Source: Oreohelix idahoensis (taxonomy: Eukaryota; Mollusca; Gastropoda; Stylommatophora; Oreohelicidae). Taken from it: a DNA stretch of 64,000 bases. The stretch spans positions 49,750 through 113,749 of the forward strand of contig JAMPIV010009921.1 in assembly GCA_024509875.1 (NCBI GenBank), read 5' to 3'. Shown one piece after another: positions 1 to 11,934 of the stretch (position 1 is its first letter; each line of letters opens with the position of its first letter). Under the pieces are notes generated by a model. That model was not told where the DNA came from. It saw nothing but the letters and a program-made list of their open reading frames with translations, and made no database searches. The position numbers and the translations under genes were made by a program.

Positions 1-2216
1 TTGGATTGGAGATGTGCCTCTGATTTAGCAATCAGGACAACATCATCAGCAAATGCCAGCTCTGAAATATAGACCTGTCTCATCTTCCAGTACCCCACTG
101 AATACTTTCTTGTTCTCTCCTTACATGCCTTGATGACATCGTCCATAAGGAGTATGAAGAGGTAAGGTGATAGGATATCACCTTGTCTTACACCAGTGGT
201 GGTCCTGAACTCTTCTGACTTATGGTTTGCTGTCCTCACATAATTTCTGCAAGACTTGTAGAAGCTCTGTATAGCATGAATCAGAGGTGCTGGAATATTC
301 TTCCTTGCCAAACAGTCCCAAAGTTTGCTCCAAGGGACCCTGTCAAACGCCTTTTCCAGATCTATGAAACAAAGATGGATCTCACTTTTATACTCAAGGG
401 CCTTTTCACTCAGCTGTCTGAGTGTGAAGATTAGGTCTTGAGTACTTCGGTTTGCTCGGAATCCGCACTGGACCTCATCCAATTGTGGCTCAGCTAGGCG
501 TCGGAGTCTCTGCTCTAGGATTCTAGAGTAGATTTTTCCAGGGACACTGAGAAGGGATATGCCTCTATGGTTTTCACACTGTCGGTTGTCACCCTTTTTG
601 AAAATTGGTGTTATGATGGCGATCTCCCAATCCTTTGGTATGGTCTTGTTGCACCATGCTGCCTGTAGGACCCTTAAGAGTAACAGGTCGCCTGATGCTC
701 CCATGTACTTAACCATTTCTGGTGTTATACCATCATGACCTGCTGCTTTGCCCATCTTGATTTTCTCCAGTGCTGCCTTCAGTTCTTCCATCTTTATGTC
801 ATCTTCATCATCATTGGTTTCCTCTTCTGTGCTAGTGGTTATCATTTCTGATGTTTGACCTTGCTCACCATCAAGGAGTTCTGAGAAATATTCTTTCCAT
901 CTTTCCATTACTTCCTTCGGGGCAGTAAGCAATTTGCCTTGCTTGTCCTTTATATATTTGAGAGGGCATTGTTTTTCCTTCCTCATGTTCTTTAGGGTCT
1001 TATAGAACAATTTCTGGTTTTCTTGTGCATCTTTTTCTAGCTTTTCTCCAAATTCTTCCCAGGACTTCTGTTTTGCTGCTAGCACTTTGTTCTTTACTTC
1101 TGTTCTGAGTGTCACATATTCTCTATATTTTTCCATTTGTCCTGTTGTGTTTTTAGCTCCTAAGTATTGTTTCCATGCCATTTTCTTCTCTCTTATTTTC
1201 TCTTTGACTTCCTCTGTCCACCAAGGTGTCCTCTTTCTCTGGTTCCCAAGTCGGACTTCACCACATCCTTCTGCAGCAGCTGTCTTTATGGTATCCTTGA
1301 ATTTAAAAAAAAGGGTTTCCAAGTCATCAGGTTGTTCTTCTGTGTTGCTCACCGCTGCAGCAATAAGCCCCTGATATCTGGTCTTAATTTCTGGCTCTCT
1401 CAGCTTGTAGGTCCTAATGCTCATTTCTCCTGCTCGTTTACTTGGTTTCTTGCGTGATGTTGAGCAGTTCCTAGGCTGAGCAACTCTTTCAGTTGTTCGT
1501 TTGATTGTTAGCAGGTAGTGATCACTTCCAATCTCTGGCTCCCTCCAGACTCTTGCATCTCGGACATATTTGAATGAGCTTCTCCAAACAATGGCATAGT
1601 CGATCATTGACTTCTCATTCTTTGTTGGTTCACATCTAGTGTATGCATGTATGCGCTTATGGGGGAACTTTGTGTTTGTAATGATCAGATTCTGCTCACT
1701 GCAGAATCTAAGGAGTCGCTTTCCATTGTCATTGAGAGTATCTTCTCCATATCTTCCGATAACTCCACCCCATCTAGCATGGTCATTTCCAACTCTGGCA
1801 TTAAAATCTCCGAGCATGATAATTTCATCTAGGCAGTCATCCACTGTCCTTTGAAGCAGCTCGAAGAATTCCTCCTTGACCTCTGCTCTCTCATCCTCAT
1901 TTGGCCCATACACTATGACCAGGTTGACTATGGTTTCTCCTTCTTTTAGTTTCACAACCATAATGCGCTCTGAGACAAAGTTCCACCCCTTGATACTATC
2001 TTTTTGATTTTGGGCCACAATGCAACCCACACCCCCTTTAGCTCTTTCGGATATGGGTACACCACTGTAGAGCAGCGTGTTGCCATTGAGATCCATGACT
2101 CCTTGTCCTTTTTTCTTTGTTTCCGTTATAGCCAGGATTTCTAATTTTGCTTTCCTCATCTCTTCCACCAGCTCCTCTTCCTTCCCATTTATACTTCTTG
2201 TGTTCCATGTTCCATA
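1..2216 (-). CDS. LINE endonuclease-reverse transcriptase, partial (runs off window)
   Basis: Minus-strand reading of the left LINE copy. It begins with the conserved TWN endonuclease motif and continues through the EEP nuclease motifs (ITETK, YGPN, GDFNAR, DYA, GSDH) into the RT domain, ending at the window edge just after the FADD catalytic box. It encodes the target-nicking and cDNA-making enzyme of a non-LTR retrotransposon. No in-frame ATG precedes the first conserved motif, as in the right copy. Continuity across the endonuclease-RT linker is inferred from the one-base difference with the right copy at about 957-1000. Confidence 0.7.
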
Positions 2217-2420
2217 AGTCGTAGTCCGTAGTCCGTTCCAGTTCGTCGCCTTTAGAATCAGTCCGGTTTTCTCTCTTGTGTTACTCGTAATCGTGGTTTA
2301 AAACAAACAGGTGATTGGCCTGTTGGGCCTTTGCATGGTGGAGGGGCTGCCTCCTTACGGCCTCCATGCAGGCCGCCCTCCTCCTTTTTCATCCGGGCTT
2401 GGGACCGGCATGGGCGGAGT
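1..2420 (-). mobile_element. RTE-like LINE, left-arm copy, cut by window edge
   Basis: Reverse complement of the 5' three-quarters of the LINE at 16301-19465. It has the same structured GC-rich 5' end (about 2300-2420) and the same 14-bp flank (2421-2434) that serves as target duplication in the right arm. The endonuclease and the RT core, up to the FADD motif, lie inside the window. At about 957-1000 this copy has one more A than the right copy in a short A run, so the frame stays open where the right copy stops. I saw no stop in the stretches I compared, so this may be the better preserved ORF. The 3' part is outside the window. Confidence 0.9.
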
Positions 2421-2434
2421 TATGATTTATTATC

Positions 2435-5400
2435 AAAGGGCGACAATCCTTCAACTGTAGTGTTTTACGCCTCTTGAGAAAAAGTCGTGTTTTTAGTTTG
2501 GAGTTAACTCGGCTACGTTAAGATTGCACGGGATATTTATAATTCGAGTGAAATGTTTTGTTCTAGAGTGTTCGGGAAATAGTTATCGTTGGAAATCGTT
2601 TTACAAAATATGGTCAGTCAGATCTGAAACGCGATTAGCGTTAGGAAGCAAGTTTGCTTGTGTTAAATGTTGAAGTGGCAATTAGAATTTATTGTATAGA
2701 CACTCAATCGCTGTGTACGCCACAATTATATGTGATATTTTATTTGTTATTCATTTCTGTGGATACGATTGGCAGTGTTGCCAGTAAGACAGGAAATGTG
2801 TATATTTTCAAGACAACCAGGTACGTTGAGTCTCGACAACATATGATAAATTGTTTAGTACATGAGAAGAAACAATAGACAGCAACTAGTCATGAGAAGT
2901 AGGAAATAATAGACTTTGGCTGAAATTATCACCCCTGGCGGTAGGCCAGTCTCACCATAATACGCCAAGCAGAGCACAGAAGAAATAAGAGACAGATTCC
3001 GAGGATTTTGTCAAAATGTTAGAGAGACAAATGATTTCACATAAATGAAGAATTGTGATGACATCAGAAAGATATTGATCGCAGTAGTTTCCAAGTCGTG
3101 ACCACCATAGCAATTAGAGACAGCTAGAAACTGAAGCAGCAAAAGGAAAACGAGAGAGCAAGTCATTTGTATAATTAGTTGAATTGAATTTGTTGATGTA
3201 TCAAACTGCCAACCTTAGAGGAAGGTTGGGCTCATCATTTCAACCCTCGCCACTTTATTGTTTATGTAATTAAAGTTTCACCATTGTTTGCTATTGCTGT
3301 CCGAGTAAAGTCCTTCGCCAACTCATGACATCATTTACCATTTTTATCAGTTGTGAACTGTTGCCATTTGCGGCGGAAGGTTTTATAAAGTGTTGTGATA
3401 ATAGTATTCTCTCCAGGAGGTGTGAGGTCCCAGTGTCAGAGAAGTACACTGGTATCACTGTGAAGGTAACTGCTACATATAAAATTCAAAGTAAGTCAGA
3501 GCCTATGGTCCCACCTTCGCTAAGTAACTATTAGTGATAAAACAATTCATAAAACTAAACTTCAACAATATTCAATTAATAAAGCTTTTGAGTACAATTA
3601 TGAGATTTGTTTATTTACATCTATATTTCATGTTCTGACTTATGAATGTATGTCGATGGAATCAATGAAGAATTATTTTACAAAAACCTGGTGATGATGA
3701 AGTTAAATTAAATTAATAAACTAACTCAAAAAAATGTTATTGTAGACTTTTCCAAATAGTTGGATAATAGAATTCTTCCCAGTCTTATTCACTCTAAAGT
3801 TATCGTGCTATTTGTCATCATTAAACAAGTCTTGACAGTTCTCACTTAAGGATGCATGATTGTCAATACATAGAACTTAACTTCTCTGATAGTTGAAGTG
3901 TTTATACGAGTTGCACAGTTTCAGATAGGTCGTGCTTCTACTAATCCAGACACAGCTGGGGCGAATAGCATTGATCTCGAACAGTTCTTGCTCAGTAACC
4001 TCTGACTTTGGGTGACAAGTACGAACCTGAGGACAATGTCTAGACATGTGGCTAGGTTTTGTTTTACTACTTACAAGTCAAATGCATGTGAGATGATATT
4101 GTTTTCAGATGTCTGCGGGTATATGCATGATACATGGATCAGTCATAATAAGCGATAGCGAGACAAGATAGGTGTTTGTCTAGCTGCAGAACATTTTCTA
4201 AAATAAAATAATACAGAATATACTACAGTTCCTACAACAATTATGTACACACTTATATGGTATGGTGTCTTAATCACCCTTACTCCCTCTAGAGGGCCTG
4301 ACAAGTCAGCTCTGAAAAGTGCTGTAACTTTATGGCAGGGTACGTAAGCCCTGATAAGGACTGCATTAAGTCCTGATAAGAACTGGACTAGTCCTGATAA
4401 GGACTCAGTCACTGTGGGGTTATATTATCAGGTTCCAATCGGCGACAAGCATCCCATTTAAACCAAACATGATTTATGAAACTTTCATAACATATCGACC
4501 AGTGGCGTCACTAAGGGTGTGCGGGGGATGCGCACCGCACCCGGTGACATCATCAGAGGGGGTGACACCAAAATGACTGTCTATACAATTTTTGTGCAGT
4601 GTTTCAGCAGAATTTTTTTTTTTTTATAACTTTGAATTCCTTTGTTTTCTTACCAAATTTTCACTTTAACCACAAGAAGCTATGTAAATGTAAATACATT
4701 TAGGCTGTGCATATGATAGTGTAATTTTAATTTTGCTATTTGTTTACGTCACTACTATTGCCATTATATTCAGTGATATACGGGAATTACGATTTACGAG
4801 TAACATTAGTAAAAAAAAACATTATTAAGGATTCTGTATGGTCTGGTACGGGATCTCAGGATCTATATAAAGTCAGTAAAGACTGGCTTTGTGGAGAATA
4901 ATGCTGCCCGGCAACAGATAGTAAGATGTAAGCCTCAACAAGCGTCTCTTTCTAGCCTCCGTCATTCTGTCTGTACAATGTGCAAGTGAGTTTTATTATT
5001 CGTGGTCTCCTTTTATAAGTTGATAACGTGCGTCCGAGAAGACATGTTCAGTAACTCTGGTTTCAGTTTCCAAATTATGGCCTATCCGACCGAAACTGTG
5101 TTAGACAAAATCCAAATCTGTGCTTCGGGCATCTCACCTTTTGAGTTATAGTCTTCCATTCTCAATACGTTTTTCTTTCTATCCATATGCTGTTTTCCAT
5201 AATCGGTCGTGTTAGTGAATTTATATCGAATTTTGATTCGGAAAACCACATGATTTTGCGCTGTACTGACACTCTTTCTTGCACAACTCTTCCAAACTAT
5301 ACTATCCGTCCTATTTTTCTTTTATCTGCACATAGATGGTGTTATCCCCTGCAAAAGGAGATTATTTTCAACATTGTCTGTCATTTAGTTCTCATTTACG

Positions 5401-5590
5401 AGCTCTACGTCTAACCCCTGTTTCGTCAGTTTTATTGATTTTAAGAATTCAAAAATTTTGCATTTTTGCTGCTTATTAATCAGCATTACATACTTATACT
5501 TGAGGAGCGATATTAAGGCTAAGTAAGTCTACATAAAATGTTCACATGGCGACTCTAGAACATTTCATTAAACTAGGCAAATAGCATGGT
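2435..5590. other. Non-coding part of left palindrome arm
   Basis: Between the LINE and the gag remnant I recognise no gene. The stretch holds a GATA-centred short palindrome cluster (4346-4406), a hAT-like terminal motif starting CAGTGGCG near 4500 without a partner, an oligo-T run near 4610-4625, and only short unconvincing ORFs. All of it is mirrored at 13138-16286. The two ORFs of 69 and 89 codons that occur in both arms are copies of one sequence and not evidence of selection. Confidence 0.6.
4346..4406. repeat. Three GATA-centred short palindromes
   Basis: Three close copies of a near-palindrome in which AGTCCT and AGGACT flank GATA, spaced about 21 bases apart, at roughly 4348, 4369 and 4390. 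A mirrored set lies at about 14251-14311. They could be paired protein-binding sites or simply a degenerate tandem repeat; nothing nearby shows which. Confidence 0.6.
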
Positions 5591-6792
5591 ATGGACGGTG
5601 AAGCTCTGAAAACGTTTGCTCTTGCTGACTGTGAAAAGGAGAGCAAGAGATTAGATGCTATTGCCAAAGAAGAGAAACGGCTGGAAAGAAAGAAAAGGGC
5701 ACGTATGACAGAAATAGAAAGAGATGAAAAGCTCAGGTTAGCTGAGTTAGAGGTAAGTCAGAAGAGAAGAAACAGTTGGCTGAGATAGAAGAAAAAAGAA
5801 GGCAAGATGAGATATAAGAAAGGAACGCTGTGAAAGAACAGAAGGTTAGATTAGCTCAGTTGGAGCAAGAACAGAAAAGGGCAACTACAGAACTTGAAAT
5901 ACTCAAGTTAATGAATGACAATAAACAAAATACTCCTGATGCGGAAGGTTCTTCTAGGAAAGAAAAAACAACCTTTTCTGCATCTTTTAAACTTCACTTG
6001 CCAATATTTAACCAAAACATTGATGATATTTCTTGCTTTTTATAGCGCTTTGAAAAAGTATGTGAGGGACACAAATTAGAAAAATCGTCATGGAGTATTC
6101 CTTTGATGTCACTGTTAACAGGGGATGCATTATCAGCAGTGTTTACAATGAATGAAGGGAGCATAAAAAATTATGATTCTGTTAGAGCATTGCTTTTAAG
6201 GAAATATCAATTGGATGAAGATGGTCCTCGCCAACTATTCAAAAGACTAATTCTAGACACCAACAAGGACTTTGGGAATTTATTTCCTTAATCACAATGT
6301 GTTTTAAACGATGGATTGAACTGTCTAATATGAAGCGCACATTTGAGGACCTATTTGATCTTATATTAAGAGACAAAGTTTTGTCGTCCATTAGTCCCGA
6401 TTTTTTGGCATATCTACATGAGCGTAATCCTGAGTCATTGTCAACAATGGAAAATCTTAGGCCGTCAATTTATGACCGCGCATCCTGGAAAAGCTGTCCG
6501 TAATAAAAATATTAAAGAAGCTTTGCCAGTTGAGGCAGCACGCTCTGTGCATATGAACAACACGAGACCTCGATCTCAGAGCGTGGATAGGAACTTTGGT
6601 CGAACAATGATCGAAACATTGGATCTTTTCGTGGACGTTACAAATTTGGGAATCGACCTCATCCTGATCAAAGGAATTTTCGACATTATTATGAAGGAAA
6701 CTCAACACAACAAAATTACAATTGATCATACAGAGGCTGGCACAGGGCTGATAACTTATATCAAAATAGAGGCGATTTTGATAGGTATTTAA
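5591..6792 (+). pseudogene. gag remnant of Gmr1-like LTR element (left arm)
   Basis: A broken gag in several frames. The N-terminal piece (from 5591) is a highly charged coiled coil rich in K, E and R. A second piece (5830-6045) continues it and enters the capsid-like region. Further pieces (6103-6291, 6297-6503, 6418-6792) match the capsid and basic tail of the gag at 58075-59753, for instance the shared RWIELS, LLRDK and LHERNPES/IHERKPKS-type motifs. Stops near 5786, 5816 and 6043 and frame changes near 6290 and 6480 make it non-functional. The right arm copy shares most of them, so decay preceded the arm duplication. The matching pol lies on the opposite strand. Confidence 0.85.
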
Positions 6793-7648
6793 GATCGATT
6801 TTGGTCCTGTCTGAATAGAACTAGAACAGGTGGTAACTCAGTGAGAGATACGGTAAAAAGATTAGATTTTTGCGAGTGAAATGGTGAAAAGTAGAGCCTG
6901 TCCGTGGATTGAGAAGATACTCTAGTCTAGACTATCTTAACAACACAAATCTGTTGATCAGACAGTATACTTTCTATATATATATATATATTAACCACTC
7001 ACATATACACACACAGATAAGTGACGACAATTAGACGCACAAACGTGAAACTATATTATATGGAGTAGGGATATTGGGACGAGCTATTTACCATAAAGAA
7101 ACTTCACAACAGTTATTATCAAAATATCAGAATATAAAAATCATAGGTTACAGAATTAAATAAAGAAATAAACACATAAGTGCCCGTACCTCTGTTGAGA
7201 GAAGACGCCACAAGAAGAAATTAATTAACACCCAAAAGGTCAAAAGATTGGCCCTGTGGTATAGGATTTTAATATACTGTAAAGAACAAAGTTTCTAAGT
7301 TAATCTATTCTGAAAAAAATGAACAGTATTAGCAAAACATAAGAAAGGCACAACAAAGTGAGTGTAATGATTATACAATATGAGAATTATTCATTCCTTC
7401 TTTCTCTCTTCTCCGACGACCGTGGCCACGTTCATTCGTTCTTACCTAATTGTTGATTAACAACGTCTGGAACATAGCTTCATGCGTCACACAGCAAATC
7501 CAGTGTTATTTTGGCAAAATACACCCTACTCCTCAATGACTGATTAAATCCTCTTCTTCGAGGAACGTTTATTTCGTTACTGTTATAAGAATTTCAGTTT
7601 ATGTCACATTAATTAATCCAGGTAAGAAAATTAACAGTGCTGACGGTG
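6793..7648. other. Non-coding stretch between convergent gag and pol remnants
   Basis: No ORF or RNA gene recognised. It contains a short TA microsatellite (about 6975-6992) and A/T-rich sequence that may derive from an LTR or 3' untranslated region of the old element, but no repeated pair of LTR ends was found. It is mirrored at 11035-11934, where the microsatellite and a short neighbouring segment differ in length. Confidence 0.5.
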
Positions 7649-9650
7649 TCAGTAGCTTGAGATTCCAATACATAAAGGAATGTCAGGTATGTAACTTCTC
7701 TCAGTATAAAAATTCAGAAACGTTAACTTCTGAAACCCTACCTTAATCTTACTGGGTCTTGCTGTAAGGTGATGCACCCGAAGGCGTGATAGCAGTGACT
7801 TCAATCCCTCTACATGTTCACCCCACGTGTCATGAAACAAACAGATGTCATCAATATATGTGATAACATCCTTCTGTCCCCTCAAAAGCATTTTCATCAT
7901 TCTCACAAAAGTTGCAGGGGCATTCACCAGTCTAAAGCACATATAATTAAACTGGAAAAGACCATGAGGGGTACAAAATGCTGTAAGTGGCCTAGCGCTT
8001 TCTGCTAAGGGAATTTGCCAATACCCTCTCGATAAGTCTAGTTTGGTAAAATACTTTGCCCCCGCTATTTGGGATAGGATGACCTCTTGGTTGGCATAGG
8101 TTCCGCATCTATCACTATGACATTATTCAAGCGGCGGAAGTCTATACATATCCGTAGGGATTTATCCTTCTTCCGCACGATGACCATGGGAAATGAGTAT
8201 GATGATTCAGATGGGGAGATAACACCTAAGCGTAACATATCATTTACTTCTTTTTCAACCGCAGAAGTATAATGTAGTGCAATAGGATATAGTCTCATCC
8301 GGATGGGCTCTCCATAGGTCAGTTTAATATCATGCTCAACTAAATCAGTTCTTCCAGGAATATCTGTGAGCACATCTTGAAATTCGCACAGCAGTGACTT
8401 CACCTGTTTCCTCTGATGCTGTGGGAGAGATGCAGAGACCTCTACATCTCTCCATGATTCTGAAGCAATCGATGGCAATAGTGGGATCCGGGGATTGACC
8501 TCCTTAACTTTTTCTCCATCTTCCTCGATGACTGCTGCACTAGCTATAGTAACTGTACTATCAAGAACAGCGTTCACAACTGGTTCCAGTTCAATTGGAC
8601 GTACTACAAACGGTTTTATCATATTAATATGGAAAATCTTCTCCTTCCCTCGGACTAATATCAGATAATCCACATCGGTAATCTGTTTCTTTACTTGAAA
8701 TGGGCCTTGCCAGCTCACTAGCAGGTGACTTTCCTTGGTAGGTAGCAACAATCATACCTCGCTGCCAGGACTGAGGGATACAAGTTTGCTATTCCTATTG
8801 GCGTATGCTCTATACCTTGCACCCGATGTCTGTAATGCCGCACGTGCTATAGAACAGGATGTAATTATGCGCTCCCGCAAGTCAACGACATACTTGGGTC
8901 ATAACTTGACCTGTCGCTATCATCAGTGTAATTCCCGGTCAGTAAGTCTGCTCAAAATTTTCATGGGGACCCCGAGGATGGCGGCGCCAAATACTAGCTC
9001 GAAACTGGTTTGAGAATCCTGTGCTAATCCTGTGGCATTCCCTGTATGCAAACAAAACTACACCGGTAGGGTTATCTATCCACAATTGTGGATAAATCTC
9101 CTGCAACCTTAGACACTAGCATTCTTTTTCAGTGTTCCATTGAATTGCCGCTCGCAGACCCCGTTGCTCCGAGGTGATAACGGGTGGTGAAAAGATTGGG
9201 CTATGTACTAACAGTTTAGATAGTTTTTCATCTCTTCTTAAATGAATTGCCAAGGCACCCTGTCAGACAAAGATTTGGCTTCAGGAAATCCTAGAATCTG
9301 CTAAATGCAAGACATCATTAGAGCCCCTTCTGTTATCCGTTGATGTGATGGATTTTTCATTGGCAATGTCTTCAGGCCACCTCGTACATAGATCAACATT
9401 CAATGTTAGCAGGAAGCTCTAATGATCTATACCCCAGATCAGATTTAACTGGAAGGGGCCCAATTTTGTCTGACAGGGGTTGCAACCTTCATTTAAAAGG
9501 GCGAACTGCCAAATCTGTTGCATAGCCTAATGGTGCCTTGGGAACCTTCCTTTCTGGCTTGTCTTCGGACACACGGGGTTTACACGACGCGGTTCAGTAA
9601 ACCCTGAATCTTAGATTGTACCCACGCCAGTAAAAAATGGGGACAACACT
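7649..9650 (-). pseudogene. pol remnant, integrase then RT (left arm and spacer)
   Basis: Read from 9650 down to 7649. Degenerate integrase comes first: the core block ending in DLCTRWPE (about 9390), the glutamate block NGVCERQFNGTL (about 9150) and LFAYRE (about 9050). The integrase C-terminal GPF module follows (SWQGPF, about 8710), then RT with IDFRRLN, KLDLSRGYW (about 8040) and the YIDD box (about 7860). RT ends at 7649 and no RNase H follows. Integrase before RT is the reverse of normal Ty3/gypsy order and agrees with elements 1, 2 and 3. Stops occur throughout the integrase part; 8065-8751 is the longest intact piece. Confidence 0.85.
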
Positions 9651-10099
9651 CTAGGAGTTCTTGCAATTACCCATGTCTGCAAACAATGGTGGTATTTATT
9701 AGTTTCAATGGAATAACCACTTGGTGAGTCCCTTATCACTGTATTTATTCATACCCTACTGAATGTTGCTCCACCAAAAGACATTTTGATAGAATAGAGT
9801 TGCATATCCTCAGATTGCCAGTAGGAGAGCACAGGATTCTCACGTTTGCCGCTATGTATCTTGGACTCAAATGAAATTAAGGCAGAAAATTTTGAGAGTC
9901 TTTGACTCTGAATGTACTACTAAATGATGATAGCGACAGGTCAACCGTTAGGCACCCAAGTATGTCGTTGACTTGCGGGAGCGATAATTACATCCTGTTC
10001 TATAGCACGTGCGGGAATTACAGCATCGGGTGCAAGGTATAGAGCATACGCCAATAGGAATAGCAAACTTGTATCCCTCAGTCCTGGCAGCGAGGTATG

Positions 10100-11034
10100 A
10101 TTGTTGCTACCTACCAAGGAAAGTCACCTGCTAGTGAGCTGGCAAGGCCCATTTCAAGTAAAGAAACAGATTACCGATGTGGATTATCTGATATTAGTCC
10201 GAGGGAAGGAGCATCTCCTAAGATTTTCCATATTAATATGATAAAACCGTTTGTAGTACGTCCAATTGAACTGGAACCAGTTGTGAACGCTGTTCTTGAT
10301 AGTACAGTTACTATAGCTAGTGCAGCAGTCATCGAGGAAGATGGAGAAAAAGTTAAGGAGGTCAATCCCGGATCCACTATTGCCATCGATTGCTTCAGAA
10401 TCATGGAGAGATGTAGAGGTCTCTGCATCTCTCCCACAGCATCAGAGGAAACAGGTGAAGTCACTGCTGTGCGAATTTCAAGATGTGCTCACAGATATTC
10501 CTGGAAGAACTGATTTAGTTGAGCATGATATTAAACTGACCTATGGAGAGCCCATCCGGATGAGACTATATCCTATTGCACTACATTATACTTCTGCGGT
10601 TGAAAAAGAAGTAAATGATATGTTACGCTTAGGTGTTATCTCCCCATCTGAATCATCATACTCATTTCCCATGGTCATCGTGCGGAAGAAGGATAAATCC
10701 CTACGGATATGTATAGACTTCCGCCGCTTGAATAGTGTCATAGTGATAGATGCGGAACCTATGCCAACCAAGAGGTCATCCTATCATGAGAATGCTTTTG
10801 AGGGGACAGAAGGATGTTATCACATATATTGATGACATCTGTTTGTTTCATGACACGTGGGGTGAACATGTAGAGGGATTGAAGTCACTGCTATCACGCC
10901 TTCGGGTGCATCACCTTACAGCAAGACCCAGTAAGATTAAGGTAGGGTTTCAGAAGTTAACGTTTCTGAATTTTTATACTGAGAGAAGTTACATACCTGA
11001 CATTCCTTTATGTATTGGAATCTCAAGCTACTGA
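10100..11034 (+). pseudogene. pol remnant, integrase tail and RT (right arm)
   Basis: Mirror copy of the 7649-8751 segment. It carries the integrase C-terminal module, the linker, the first RT motifs (10320-10832) and then the YIDD box (10750-11034). Compared with the left arm it lost about 175 bp around 10790, which removes the RT catalytic aspartate block (KLDLSRGYW), and it gained a small insertion near 10212. It is therefore more damaged than the left copy. The upstream integrase core present in the spacer is not part of this arm. Confidence 0.85.
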
Positions 11035-11934
11035 CACCGTCAGCACTGTTAATTTTCTTACCTGGATTAATTAATGTGACATAAACTGAAATTCTTATAA
11101 CAGTAACGAATAAAAACGTTCCTCGAAGAAGAGGATTTAATCAGTCATTGAGGAGTAGGGTGTATTTTGCCAAAATAACACTGGATTTGCTGTGTGACGC
11201 ATGAAGCTATGTTCCAGACGTTGTTAATCAACAATTAGGTAAGAACGAATGAACGTGGCCACGGTCGTCGGAGAAGAGAGAAAGAAGGAATGAATAATTC
11301 TCATATTGTATAATCATTACACTCACTTTGTTGTGCCTTTCTTATGTTTTGCTAATACTGTTCATTTTTTTCAGAATAGATTAACTTAGAAACTTTGTTC
11401 TTTACAGTATATTAAAATCCTATACCACAGGGCCAATCTTTTGACCTTTTGGGTGTTAATTAATTTCTTCTTGTGGCGTCTTCTCTCAACAGAGGTACGG
11501 GCACTTATGTGTTTATTTCTTTATTTAATTCTGTAACCTATGATTTTTATATTCTGATATTTTGATAATAACTGTTGTGAAGTTTCTTTGTGGTAAATAA
11601 AAAAGTAATATAAAACTTAATTACCTGTGTCGGTCAGCTCGTCCCAATATCCCTACTCCATATAATATAGTTTCACGTTTGTGCGTCTAATTCTCGGCAC
11701 ATATCTGCGTGTGTGTATGTGAGTGGTTAATAATATATATATATATATATAGAAAGTTACTGTCTGATCAACAGATTTGTGTTGTTAAGATAGTCTAGAC
11801 TAGAGTATCTTCTCAATCCACGGACAGGCTCTACTTTTCACCATTTCACTCGCGCAAAAATCTAATCTTTTTACCGTATCTCTCACTGAGTTACCACCTG
11901 TTCTAGTTCTATTCAGACAGGACCAAAATCGATC
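11035..11934. other. Non-coding stretch, right arm
   Basis: Mirror of 6793-7648, with a TA microsatellite at about 11732-11750 and a short extra segment near 11600-11635 compared with the left arm. No gene seen. Confidence 0.5.

Larger units (their letters stand above)
1..8925. repeat. Left arm of giant inverted repeat
   Basis: This arm is the reverse complement of 9925-18720. Paired positions sum to 18720-18721 at the outside, and the sum shifts at discrete indels further in: about 64 bp extra in the right arm near 15970-16035, about 72 bp extra in the left near 5480-5555, and about 175 bp missing from the right near 10790. Scattered single-base differences also occur. The arm runs off the window, so its outer limit is unknown. 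It contains the 5' part of a LINE, a non-coding block, and broken gag and pol of an LTR element. Every landmark is mirrored, so the duplication copied a ready-made TE cluster. A real palindrome or an assembly join of two diverged copies are both possible. Confidence 0.95.

Noticed and set aside
222..1854. Several plus-strand ORFs in the left arm (70-96 codons)
   Set aside because: Antisense shadows of the minus-strand LINE; the same shadows appear mirrored at 16867-18498.
4499..4560. hAT-like terminal sequence CAGTGGCGTCACTA
   Set aside because: Only one end found, with no partner terminus and no 8-bp duplication; left as a note.
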